The notes beneath the pieces are model-generated. The model was not told where the DNA came from and did no database searches. It saw only the letters and a list, made by a program, of their open reading frames with translations. Positions 1 to 6,151 of a stretch of DNA of 10,455 bases are shown here, one piece after another. Origin of the DNA: Cochliopodium minus (Eukaryota > Discosea > Himatismenida > Cochliopodiidae); assembly GCA_024220525.1 (NCBI GenBank), contig JAMYWO010000006.1:9590-20044 (forward strand). The letters run 5' to 3'. Numbering within the stretch: the stretch's first letter is position 1; each line of letters starts with the position of its first letter. The translations under genes and the position numbers were made by a program.

Positions 1-51
1 ATAAAAAATAAAAAATAAAAAATAAAAAATAAAAAATAAAAAATAAAAAAT
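1..51. repeat. (TAAAAAA)n heptamer array at left edge
   Basis: A T occurs every seven bases from position 2 to 51 with only A between, a perfect 7-base microsatellite that decays into imperfect A/T sequence up to about 175. It lies in what must be an intron of the Sel1-repeat gene, because coding starts right after the AG at 174-175. The reverse-complement heptamer forms the right edge of the window. Confidence 0.95.
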
Positions 52-175
52 GAAAAATAAAAAATAAAAACTAAAAATAGAAAAATAAAAAATAAAAACA
101 TAAAAACATAAAAAATAAAAAAATATAAACATAAAAATATATAAATATAAAAAAAAATCAAAATAAAATGTAAAG

Positions 176-884
176 GAGTTGTTGTTAACTTGGAAAAGGC
201 TCTGTTTTATTATGAGATTGCGTCAGGTTTAGGAGATGTCAGGTCTATGAAAAAATTGGCAGAAATGTACGAAAAAGGAATTCCTAATCTATTAAATAAA
301 GGTAAAAAAAAAAACTGATTTAAAAAAATAAATAAATTAAATATAAAAATAATATTAAATTAAAAACAGAATTATTTTTTTTATTTGAAATAAAAAAGAT
401 TTGAGAAAATGTGTTGATTATTATAAAAAAGCAGACGCCGTTGGTGATATCCTTTCTACTAGACAACTTGGGATCATTTATGAACAAAATAATAAGACCA
501 AGAAGGCTTTGGAATATTACACCAAGGCTTCCAATAATGGGGATGCTCCATCTTCGAGACAGTTAGGTATTTTGTATGAAAAAGGAGAAAAAGGTTAAAA
601 AATTAAAAAAAAAATAAAAAAATTAAAAAAATAAAAAAAAATAAAAAAAAATAAAAAATGAAAAAAATAAAAAAATAATTAGTTTTAATTGTAATATTTT
701 ATCAGTTGAAAGAAATATGAAAAAAGCAACTTCTTATTATGAGAAAGCTAGTTTAAAAGGTGATTTGTATTCTCTCAATGCTTTGGGAAGACTCAAAAGT
801 GGAAAAGGAGGGGGAGCAAACAAAAATAATGATGAAAAAGAAACTCAAAATATTGAAAATAAAAATTTAGATGAAAATAAATAA
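176..884 (+). CDS. Sel1-like repeat protein, 3' part (5' end outside window)
   Basis: This is the C-terminal part of a Sel1-like repeat (SLR) protein, an alpha-solenoid scaffold that usually mediates protein-protein contacts. Exons are 176-301, 399-593 and 706-884 (stop TAA 882-884). Introns 302-398 and 594-705 start GTAAAA and GTTAAA and end AAG and CAG. The protein reads on across the joins, for example NKDLRKCVDYY at the first. About four repeats are visible, each with the family pattern K/A-x-x-YY-x-x-A-x-x-x-GD-x-x-S-x-x-x-LG-x-x-Y-E; examples are KALFYYEIASGLGD, KCVDYYKKADAVGD, KALEYYTKASNNGD and KATSYYEKASLKGD. A Gly/Lys/Asn/Glu-rich polar tail of about 30 residues ends the protein. 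The incoming intron and both internal introns are phase 1, so the exons are symmetric and roughly match whole repeats. The start and any N-terminal domain (kinase and ubiquitin-ligase domains are common in protist SLR proteins) lie to the left. Confidence 0.92.
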
Positions 885-957
885 ATAAAAAATCAAATAA
901 AAACAAAAATAATAATTAATTAAAAAAATTTTTTTTTTTGTTTAATTAAATGCAAAT

Positions 958-1627
958 TTATTTTTTAATTGTGAAATAATATAACAAAATTCCCAAAACA
1001 GGTTTAGGTATTGAACCAAAACCAATGGAATTTGTCTTTCGAGTAAGATGATGTATTTTGAAGATCAAATGGATCAAATTTCTTGTGTTGAGAGAATAAC
1101 TATGATGGATCTCTTTTTTCCATCCATAACCCTCGTAATTGGTCTCCATCTCAAAGTAAAATCCATTAGAAACAACACCGCCTATTTCCAAATGATATTT
1201 TGTCAATGGTAATAAAGGAGTTTTAATCTCCATAATCTCTTCATCAAGATTTTTGCTTTGATTTAATATTTTTTAAAAAAATAAAAATAAAATAAAAATA
1301 ATAATAATAATAATAATCAAATTTTATTAAAAAATATTTTATCTCGAAATACCTTTTCGTATTAATGGTTTCTATCTCTCCTTCTGATGACTTTAAAGTT
1401 ATTTCTCTGTCCATATTTTTTCCCTTGACAATTATTTTTTTGGTATTGGGATTTAGGATAACTGTTTTCGACAACCCAAAATTTGTTGGAAGGTATTGCT
1501 TTCCTTTATGTTTTAAAATTTTTGAACTTTTTAATTTTCGGAATGAAAAAAATAATACCATCAATACAATAAAGGCTATATAGAGGATGTAATTGAATTT
1601 AAAAAGATTTTTAAGATTAGTTACCAT
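958..1627 (-). CDS. Unrecognised 190-residue single-pass membrane protein
   Basis: I do not recognise this family. Two exons on the minus strand, 1627-1353 and 1255-958, join in phase 2 across a 97-base intron (GTATTT..AAG); the split codon gives Ser in INTKSKNLDEE. Start is ATG 1627-1625 and stop is TAA 960-958. Residues 1-10 are polar and basic. Residues about 12-28 (YILYIAFIVLMVLFFSF) form a hydrophobic helix followed by a Lys/Arg-rich stretch, typical of a signal anchor with a cytosolic positive flank. The remainder alternates polar and hydrophobic residues in a beta-like way and contains GGVVSNGFYFEMETNYEGYGW, suggesting a compact beta domain on one side of a membrane; this is inference. 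The 3' end is only 73 bases from the end of the convergent Sel1 gene. The start lies 49 bases after the stop of the ubiquitin-like gene on the same strand, so a single spliced gene joining the two cannot be excluded. Confidence 0.65.
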
Positions 1628-1676
1628 TGAATTTTTTCCTTATTTATATTTTAATTTGAAATTTAAAATTGAAATT

Positions 1677-2051
1677 TTAATTCAATAAAAATTTTACTCC
1701 AATACATTTATTGCATACAAATGGAAAGATAATCTCATCATCTGTTCTTATTTCATTTATTTCAAAGGTGATTTTCTTCATCATCAAAACAAAGAAATTA
1801 TTATATTTCACTAGATTCGATAAGATCTCTTCATTATTCAAAACTTTCCCTAAATATATCATTGTCATTGCAATTGGATTTGCCTTTTTCAATTTGTATA
1901 TCATATTTTTAAGCTAATACGAAAAAATGAGTTAATGATTCGTTAGGTATTTAATATTATTATTATTGGAATTTACATCATATAAAGTATCATCCATCTG
2001 AATATGAAAATCCCATTTTTCTTGTGTTAACAGTTTTACTTCTATATTCAT
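1677..2051 (-). CDS. Small ubiquitin-like (Rad23-type UBL) protein
   Basis: Two exons, 2051-1977 and 1913-1677, join in phase 0 across a 63-base intron (GTAAAT..TTAG), giving 103 residues. The join rebuilds the ubiquitin-fold core: DTLYD, then LKNMIYKLKKANP, then MIYLGKVLNNEEILSNL. Residues 1-70 align with the beta-grasp order of ubiquitin: strand MNIEVKLLT, second strand, the alpha-1 helix, the RLIYAGK-like MIYLGK and a final strand. The last strand, NNFFVLMMKK, resembles the N-terminal UBL of Rad23 (NFVVVMVTK type) more than ubiquitin itself. There is no terminal di-glycine, so it is not a conjugated modifier. Such UBL domains normally dock on the proteasome, but the UBA and XPC-binding domains of Rad23 are absent; a tail of about 30 residues with a CNKC motif follows instead. 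It could be a stand-alone UBL adaptor or a truncated gene. It is divergent from mS33, with a shared 257-base promoter region. Confidence 0.72.
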
Positions 2052-2308
2052 TTTTTCTTTTTCTTTTTTTTTGAAGATGGATTAAAAATGCTCAAGGAAG
2101 GAAAAATTAATCAGATTCAAATAAGATTTATATCTCAGTCAAAACTTTAACTTTATCCAAAATATGATCAAGATTAAAAATAATTTCACTGAATGAAAAT
2201 TTATTTTTTCATTATTCAAAATAAGAAATGTATCAATCCAATCAACCATCCAATCCAAATTCTTTCACAATAAATATTTGTGAATAATTAAAAATAAAAA
2301 AAATTTGA
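2052..2308. promoter_or_regulatory. Divergent promoter region between UBL and mS33 genes
   Basis: These 257 AT-rich bases separate the two start codons. No clear TATA element stands out from the background. On the minus strand, short open stretches around 2140-2260 (one beginning MVDWIDTFLILNNEK) change frame after a few codons, and I could not connect them to either gene. The region is best read as a shared promoter and untranslated leaders. Confidence 0.4.
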
Positions 2309-2632
2309 ATGTCTATTTTCAGATTCAATATTCTAAAAGATCCAAAGATTGCATCTGCTCATGTCTTTGGAAATAAGATAGGACCAAATGATCCATCAAA
2401 GAGATCAGGTTTGAAATGGCTCACAAATCCAAGATTGATGCCCCAATCTGCATTGGATCACTATATCATCAAGCCTGGTCCAACAACTGCAAAGGGATTA
2501 GAAGAATATGGCATCCCAGGCTATGAATCTGTGAGAGTAAGAACTAGAAAGGAGAAGACAGAGAGAAGAAAGTTAAAGGGATTGATGCCTGTCAAGAAGG
2601 GACAAGGAAAAAGAGCAAAACTCAAAAAATAA
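2309..2632 (+). CDS. Mitochondrial ribosomal protein mS33 (MRPS33)
   Basis: This is a component of the mitochondrial small ribosomal subunit, in the MRP-S33 family (Pfam PF08293), encoded in the nucleus. It is intronless, 107 residues, close to the family length of about 100-110. The N-terminal segment carries the conserved ARLFG-like block (SAHVFGNKI) near residues 15-24, followed by a TGxKxL-like motif (RSGLKWL). The C-terminus is strongly basic and matches the family hallmark KRLKKLRG..KKGEGKRA: here ERRKLKGLMPVKKGQGKRA. The start at 2309 gives a normal family N-terminus. A TTTTCAG just inside it (2316-2322) resembles an intron acceptor, so an alternative upstream first exon is possible but not needed. 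The short basic N-terminus may itself act in mitochondrial import, as in other mS33 proteins without a cleaved presequence; that is inference. An AATAAA lies 35 bases after the stop. Confidence 0.85.
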   Translation: MSIFRFNILKDPKIASAHVFGNKIGPNDPSKRSGLKWLTNPRLMPQSALDHYIIKPGPTTAKGLEEYGIPGYESVRVRTRKEKTERRKLKGLMPVKKGQGKRAKLKK

Positions 2633-2941
2633 GAAGAATACAAACTTATGCATTGATAAATTTGAAAATAAATGGAATATGGTTGTTTTATATCTCATTT
2701 ATATCCCTAATCATATTTATAATTAAAAGATGTTTAATATAAAAGAAAAGAATTGGATTGATAAATAAAATATCTGTCCAATAAAAATAAGTCGTGATCA
2801 AAAAGCCTATAAAAATTTGTTTTTTTTGAAACATTTTTATTTTGCTATGTGAAATTCTTCTTAACAAGATAGTGATAAATTATTTCTTTCTTCAAAAGAA
2901 ACAATTCAGGATAGGAGAGAAGAAGAAACGATATGAAAATG

Positions 2942-3016
2942 ATAATTGGTATGTCCATCTGCAAACATGTTTTTGTTATTTGTTTTTGTTAGCAAACTTC
3001 ATAAATTCCAAATTAT
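2942..3016 (-). promoter_or_regulatory. Candidate SECIS element (selenocysteine insertion sequence)
   Basis: Read 5' to 3' on the minus strand, this 75-base stretch folds in the order expected of a eukaryotic SECIS. Helix I pairs 3016-3008 with 2949-2942 (8 pairs, one bulged U at 3012). An internal loop follows (3007-3003 on one side, 2952-2950 on the other). The core is AUGA at 3002-2999 opposite GA at 2955-2954, giving the tandem G.A/A.G sheared pairs. Helix II pairs 2997-2987 with 2967-2957 (ten pairs including two G.U wobbles, plus one U.U mismatch). The apical loop 2986-2968 is 19 bases, starts AAAA and is very A-rich. Twelve bases separate AUGA from the loop adenines, the usual spacing. 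The element starts about 140 bases after the in-frame UGA of the SelK gene and is in the same transcript. It was folded by hand; the U.U mismatch and wobbles make it weaker than textbook elements. Confidence 0.6.
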
Positions 3017-3077
3017 TTTTTATAATGTTCCTGTTTCTTGTTGCTCAAAGATATATGGAGGTTAGATTTTTAAAAAT

Positions 3078-3144
3078 GCGATATGTAATGATTTTTTATA
3101 AGACTCTAACAGATTTGTTAGGCCCAATAACAAGTACATATCGC
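3078..3144 (-). promoter_or_regulatory. Hairpin just downstream of the UGA codon
   Basis: A perfect 10-base inverted repeat (GCGATATGTA at 3078-3087 and its complement at 3135-3144) encloses a second perfect 6-base stem (3106-3111 with 3116-3121, loop of 4). On the SelK mRNA the outer stem begins 10 bases after the UGA codon and 4 bases after the TAA stop. It lacks the UGA/GA core on this strand, so it is not itself a SECIS. A stem-loop this close behind a Sec codon resembles the selenocysteine redefinition element described for SELENON; that role is inference. Confidence 0.5.
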
Positions 3145-3148
3145 AAAT

Positions 3149-3495
3149 TTATCCTCATGATGATCCTCCCATAGGGGTGCTATAGTTCTTTGTGGTTCTT
3201 ACATTTCCCATACCCCCTAATCTTCCACCTCCATAGCTTCCTCCATTATTTCTGTTTCTATTTCCACCTCTATTCTTATATTTCTCTTGTTCATCAGGAG
3301 AAATCATAGTGTTGACACTAAATTATAATTTTATGTTTAAATTATCTTTGTATATGTGTTATAATTAATTATTGTTGATTATCAAGTTATATATAATAAG
3401 TAATGATTTGAAATATTAAAGTTTTCTTACAAATCCTTGATGATTTGAAGTGTACCCCAAAATAAATTGGGAATAACATTCAAATATGAAGACAT
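3149..3495 (-). CDS. Selenoprotein K-family protein with in-frame TGA (Sec)
   Basis: SelK is a small single-pass ER-membrane selenoprotein of the SelK/SelG family (Pfam PF10961), linked in animals to ER-associated degradation and to DHHC6-dependent palmitoylation. Exons are 3495-3431 and 3317-3149, joined in phase 2 across a 113-base intron (GTAAGA..TTTAG). Read through TGA at 3157-3155 it gives 77 residues ending GGSS-Sec-Gly, with stop TAA 3151-3149. Visible features are the SelK-type NLFWG membrane motif (residues 10-14; FFWG in animals), a short hydrophobic helix to about residue 27, a Gly/Arg/Asn-rich linker (about 39-53), then GGGRLGGMGNVR and PMGGSS-U-G. The end parallels the animal SelK PMAGG-U-G-R. 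The paralogue at 5050-5524 has Cys-Gly-stop at this position. Stopping at TGA would yield 75 residues ending in Ser-Ser. A candidate SECIS lies downstream in the 3' UTR. Family assignment is strong; Sec decoding is inference from TGA context, paralogue and SECIS. Confidence 0.85.
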
Positions 3496-3708
3496 TTTTT
3501 TTTTTTTTTTGATTTTTTTCAAGTCAGCATTTTCAAAGAAGGGAATTATTTTAAACAAATTTTTAAATTTGACTCACTATTTATTTATGAAAACTTTCTT
3601 GATGAGTTCATTTTAATATTGAAAACATCTAGAGGATATTGTTATCAATTTACTCTGAAATTTAATTCCACTAAATGTTATGATTTTATTTTCATTTCGG
3701 AAAAATAG
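3490..3708 (+). pseudogene. Coding-like stretch without ATG (remnant or stray exon)
   Basis: The plus frame ending at TAG 3706-3708 is open for over 60 codons yet contains no ATG. Its more convincing part runs from about 3521 (after TTTTTTTCAAG, a possible acceptor) and includes KEGNYFKQIFKFDSLFIYENF and GYCYQFTLKFNSTKCYDFIF. It looks like a terminal exon, but its upstream neighbour on the same strand would overlap the SelK gene in antisense. I do not recognise the peptide. It may be a decayed gene end, an exon of an undetected nested gene, or a chance open frame in AT-rich DNA. Confidence 0.25.
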
Positions 3709-3900
3709 AAAACCAAATAAATAAATTGGTAAAAAAAAAAAAAATTTCTTAATTCTTGCTTTTACCTTCTCATGTGCATACTTTTATTTTATTTTTGACT
3801 CTTCCAATTTTTTCAATCCTTACTCTTTTATTTTATTTATTTTGATTATAAAACCATTCCAATTAAAATTTATAAAAAAAAAAGATTTAAAAGAAAAGAA
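3709..3900. promoter_or_regulatory. AT-rich leader and promoter of the 242-residue gene
   Basis: This is the rest of the 405-base divergent gap between the TGA-containing SelK gene and the unrecognised gene starting at 3901. It holds a poly-A tract (about 3730-3744), pyrimidine-rich T/C runs from 3745 to 3830 and an A-rich leader before the ATG. I see no gene and no unambiguous TATA element. Confidence 0.35.
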
Positions 3901-4800
3901 ATGCCAAGAAAAAACACTACCATAAAAATTAAAGCAGAAAAGGATGTAATATTTTTAATTTTAAAATAATTTTGAAATTTAATAATGTTTTTTAAAAAGA
4001 CCAGCAACAGGTTCAGAGTGAGAAGTTCCAAACTTATTAAAGAACTATTTTGGCCACTTCTTAGCAGAATATACGAAGGGGAAATCAACAAAAATTATCT
4101 AAAGTATTTGATGGAAGAAATCATAAAGAAACACGAAAACTTTAACCTGCCAAATGATGCTAAAGTATATCTTATCGGAGAATACTTATTCTTGGTGATT
4201 TCTAACGAATTATTGATGAAATATTTGAAAAGGACACCATGCGGAAATAAAGTTAAATATTATGGCCTTTCTATGTACACTAAGACGAAGGCAGGGGATG
4301 TTTTTAAGGGTTATGGGGATCAACTTGTAGCGATCAATTCAATCGACAAAAGAAAGGAGAAGTGCAAAATTTTTTACATCAAAACAACTGAGATGGCTTT
4401 CCCTTTCAAAGTGAACCTCTATCATCAAATCGAAGCAGAAATTGATAATTCAATTGAATTTGACCCAGAGAATTTTATTAACAAAAATGTAAGAATATTT
4501 CTTTATCCTCTATTATAATTTTATCTTTAACATTCATGAATTGATCCATTAATTTATTCTTTTTTTGATTGTCATTTGAAATTTAATTTTTTATATTTTA
4601 AAAAGGAAATCGAACCTTCAAACGTGGATAGTAATATGAAATGGAACTCCAGTGGAGAGGAAGGTGGCTTTTTGGAAGAAAACTTTCTTCTTGAATTTGA
4701 TGGTGAGAATGAATTTAATAATTTTGTTGCTATCAATGAGGATGATCTCCAAGGATCGAATGATAATATATCTTTCGATGAAATGTTTGGTATTTTTTGA
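3901..4800 (+). CDS. Unrecognised 242-residue protein, basic N-terminus, acidic C-terminus
   Basis: I do not recognise the family. Exons are 3901-3945, 4000-4488 and 4606-4800, joined in phase 0 across introns of 54 bases (GTAATA..AAAAAG) and 117 bases (GTAAGA..AAAAAG); stop is TGA 4798-4800. The first exon supplies a Lys/Arg-rich start, MPRKNTTIKIKAEKD, and the next begins TSNRFRVRSSKL. Residues about 25-95 look alpha-helical. The segment DAKVYLIGEYLFLVISNELL faintly recalls the central helix of histone H2A (PVYLAAVLEYLTAEIL), but I cannot place the rest of a histone fold. Residues about 100-165 look beta-rich (KVKYYGLSMYTKT, KCKIFYIKTTEMAFPFKV). The last about 75 residues are strongly acidic with Asn/Ser runs and end FDEMFGIF, like an activation domain or charged tail. 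The charge layout suggests a nuclear protein, which is inference only. It lies between the two SelK-family genes and reads opposite to both. Confidence 0.75.
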
Positions 4801-5049
4801 TAAATTTAAAAAAGATAGTGTAAATAAATAATTATATCTTTCATTCAATCAATTTTATCTTCATAAACCCATTCTCAAAGTGATTTTAAGATCATTTTCA
4901 ATGTTTTTTTTTTTTTTCTCTAATTCAATGACTTTAAAACTTCTCAATGTTACTTTATGGATGTTATAAAAAAGCGCGTATCTAAGAAATAAACAATTTT
5001 ATTTTTTTAAATCCAAATTTTTTTGTAATTCTTTTTCAAAATACAAATT

Positions 5050-5524
5050 CTATCCACATGATCCTCCTGGGCATCCTCCGACAGGAACACTGTATGATTT
5101 TGCTATAAAATGGAAAAAGAAATAAATTTTTTTTGATATTTCTTTTAATTATCAAATATTCAATATTTTATTTTTTGTTGTTTCAAAATTTTTTCTTACA
5201 TCTTATATCTCCCATTCCTCCAAGTCTTCCACCTCCAAAACTATTGCTACCACTCCCTCCACTTCCACCACTTGTGCTTCCACTGCCAAAGTTGCTGTTA
5301 CCATTGATTTGTCTGCCTTTATTTGGACCACGGTTGACATATTTATCTTGTTCTGTTGGTGATATCATAGTATTGACACTATATTGAATTTGGAGTTGAA
5401 TTATCAAAAAAAGGGAAATATGGGGGTTATAATTGATGTTTAGGTGTATTTTGAATTACAAATCTTTTGCGAATTGGAGTGTTCCCCAAAATAGATTTGG
5501 TATTATATCCAAATAAGATGTCAT
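5050..5524 (-). CDS. Selenoprotein K-family paralogue with Cys in place of Sec
   Basis: This is a second SelK/SelG-family gene of 98 residues. Exons are 5524-5460, 5378-5200 and 5102-5050; introns are 81 bases (GTAATT..ATATAG) and 97 bases (GTAAGA..TTATAG); stop is TAG 5052-5050. The first exon has the same length (65 bases), the same phase-2 donor site and the same NLFWGTLQ motif (residues 10-17) as the gene at 3149-3495. The second starts FVNTMISPTEQDKY against FVNTMISPDEQEKY in the paralogue. A Gly/Ser/Asn-rich linker of about 40 residues, longer than in the paralogue, leads into GGGRLGGMGDIR, and the protein ends GGCPGGSCG. Cys-97 occupies the Sec position and Cys-92 is an extra cysteine, so a disulfide or paired thiol site is possible. 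An extra intron splits the last 18 codons, absent from the paralogue. No SECIS-like fold was noticed in its 249-base 3' gap, as expected for a Cys form. Confidence 0.87.
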
Positions 5525-5579
5525 CTTTCAATTTTTTATTATAAAAATTTTCATAAAAAATATTGTGTTCCTTTCACAA

Positions 5580-5588
5580 CTATATAAA
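5580..5588 (+). promoter_or_regulatory. TATA-like element upstream of the MED30-like gene
   Basis: CTATATAAAG is the clearest TATA-like sequence in the 160-base divergent gap between the Cys-type SelK gene and the gene starting at 5685. It lies about 100 bases upstream of that ATG. In DNA this AT-rich the match has limited weight. Confidence 0.3.
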
Positions 5589-5684
5589 GACACCTAAATC
5601 AAGAAATATAAATTCTTTTATTCATTTGACTCAGATCTAAAATATATCCCCCAATATACCCTTGTTTTTATCATATAATCAATA

Positions 5685-6076
5685 ATGGAAGATGATGAGA
5701 ATAAAGTGATAAATGGATTGGATGAAATAGATAATTTGGTAGAATGTGCCAGAGATTTGATATCTTGTATAGAAAATCCGCCCAATGAAACGATTTTAGA
5801 AAAACAGATGAAATATATCGCCACAATGAAAAATTTAAACTTATATTTCAAAAATATAGAAGAAAGGAAACAAAATGTACTATTGGTATGTTCAATATAT
5901 AGTGCGAAGTCCTTTTATTAATTTTTTAAATTTATTTCTTTTGAAAGGATAAAGATTTATTGGAAAAAAGGGAAAAATTGAAGGATGAAATCTATAAGAG
6001 AAATGTATTGATGAAATCATTGATAGAAATGCTGTTGAATTTGGATTATAAAATAGAATCTTTTATAACAATATAA
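5685..6076 (+). CDS. Small coiled-coil protein, possibly Mediator subunit 30
   Basis: Two exons, 5685-5885 and 5948-6076, join in phase 0 across a 62-base intron (GTATGT..AAAG) and give 109 residues. The protein is almost entirely helical and charged. An N-terminal helix (GLDEIDNLVECARDLISCIE), a middle helix (QMKYIATMKNLNLYFKNIEE) and a C-terminal helix (EKLKDEIYKRNVLMKSLIEM) are separated by short loops. The C-terminal pattern L..EI..RN..MK.LIE.L.NL...I resembles the end of MED30 (L..L..KN..LK.LIDQLR.LI.DI), and the three-helix order also fits. MED30 is a metazoan/plant/protist head-associated subunit of Mediator, the bridge between activators and RNA polymerase II. Similarity between short coiled coils is weak evidence, and other small Mediator or kinetochore subunits are possible. 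The gene structure is well supported; the name is not. Confidence 0.45.
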
Positions 6077-6151
6077 AAAATAAATATAAATAAAAAATGG
6101 AAAAAAATAAAAAATTAAAAAATATAAAAAGAAATTTTTCAAAAACATCTT

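Larger units (their letters stand above)
2633..3148. other. Long convergent gap: 3' UTRs of mS33 and the SelK gene
   Basis: No protein-coding gene is supported here. At 516 bases it is the longest gap between convergent genes in the window (the others are 73, 75 and 249 bases). Its right half, read on the minus strand, is the 3' UTR of the upstream TGA-containing SelK gene and holds a hairpin (3078-3144) and the SECIS-like fold (2942-3016). A plus-strand open frame across 2842-3174 is antisense to these elements and has no family resemblance. The left part near mS33 contains only AT-rich sequence with an AATAAA at 2667-2672. Confidence 0.6.

Noticed and set aside
1365-1583. 72-codon plus-strand frame
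   Set aside because: It is antisense to exon 1 of the membrane protein, whose splice phases and hydrophobic anchor make the minus strand the better choice.
3078-3144. Hairpin considered as the SECIS itself (an ATGA follows the first arm on the plus strand)
   Set aside because: That ATGA is on the wrong strand for the SelK mRNA and has no GA partner; on the mRNA strand there is no UGA/GA core, and the stem is too close to the UGA codon.
2842-3174. 110-codon plus-strand open frame rich in Phe/Leu
   Set aside because: It lies antisense to the SelK C-terminus, the hairpin and the SECIS candidate, has no family resemblance, and its composition is that of translated AT-rich UTR.
4798-4800. TGA ending the 242-residue gene considered as another Sec codon
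   Set aside because: No selenoprotein family resemblance, no Cys paralogue and no SECIS noticed downstream; it reads as an ordinary stop.
5133-5387. Pro/Leu-rich plus-strand frame
   Set aside because: It is antisense to the Gly/Ser-rich exon of the Cys-type SelK gene.
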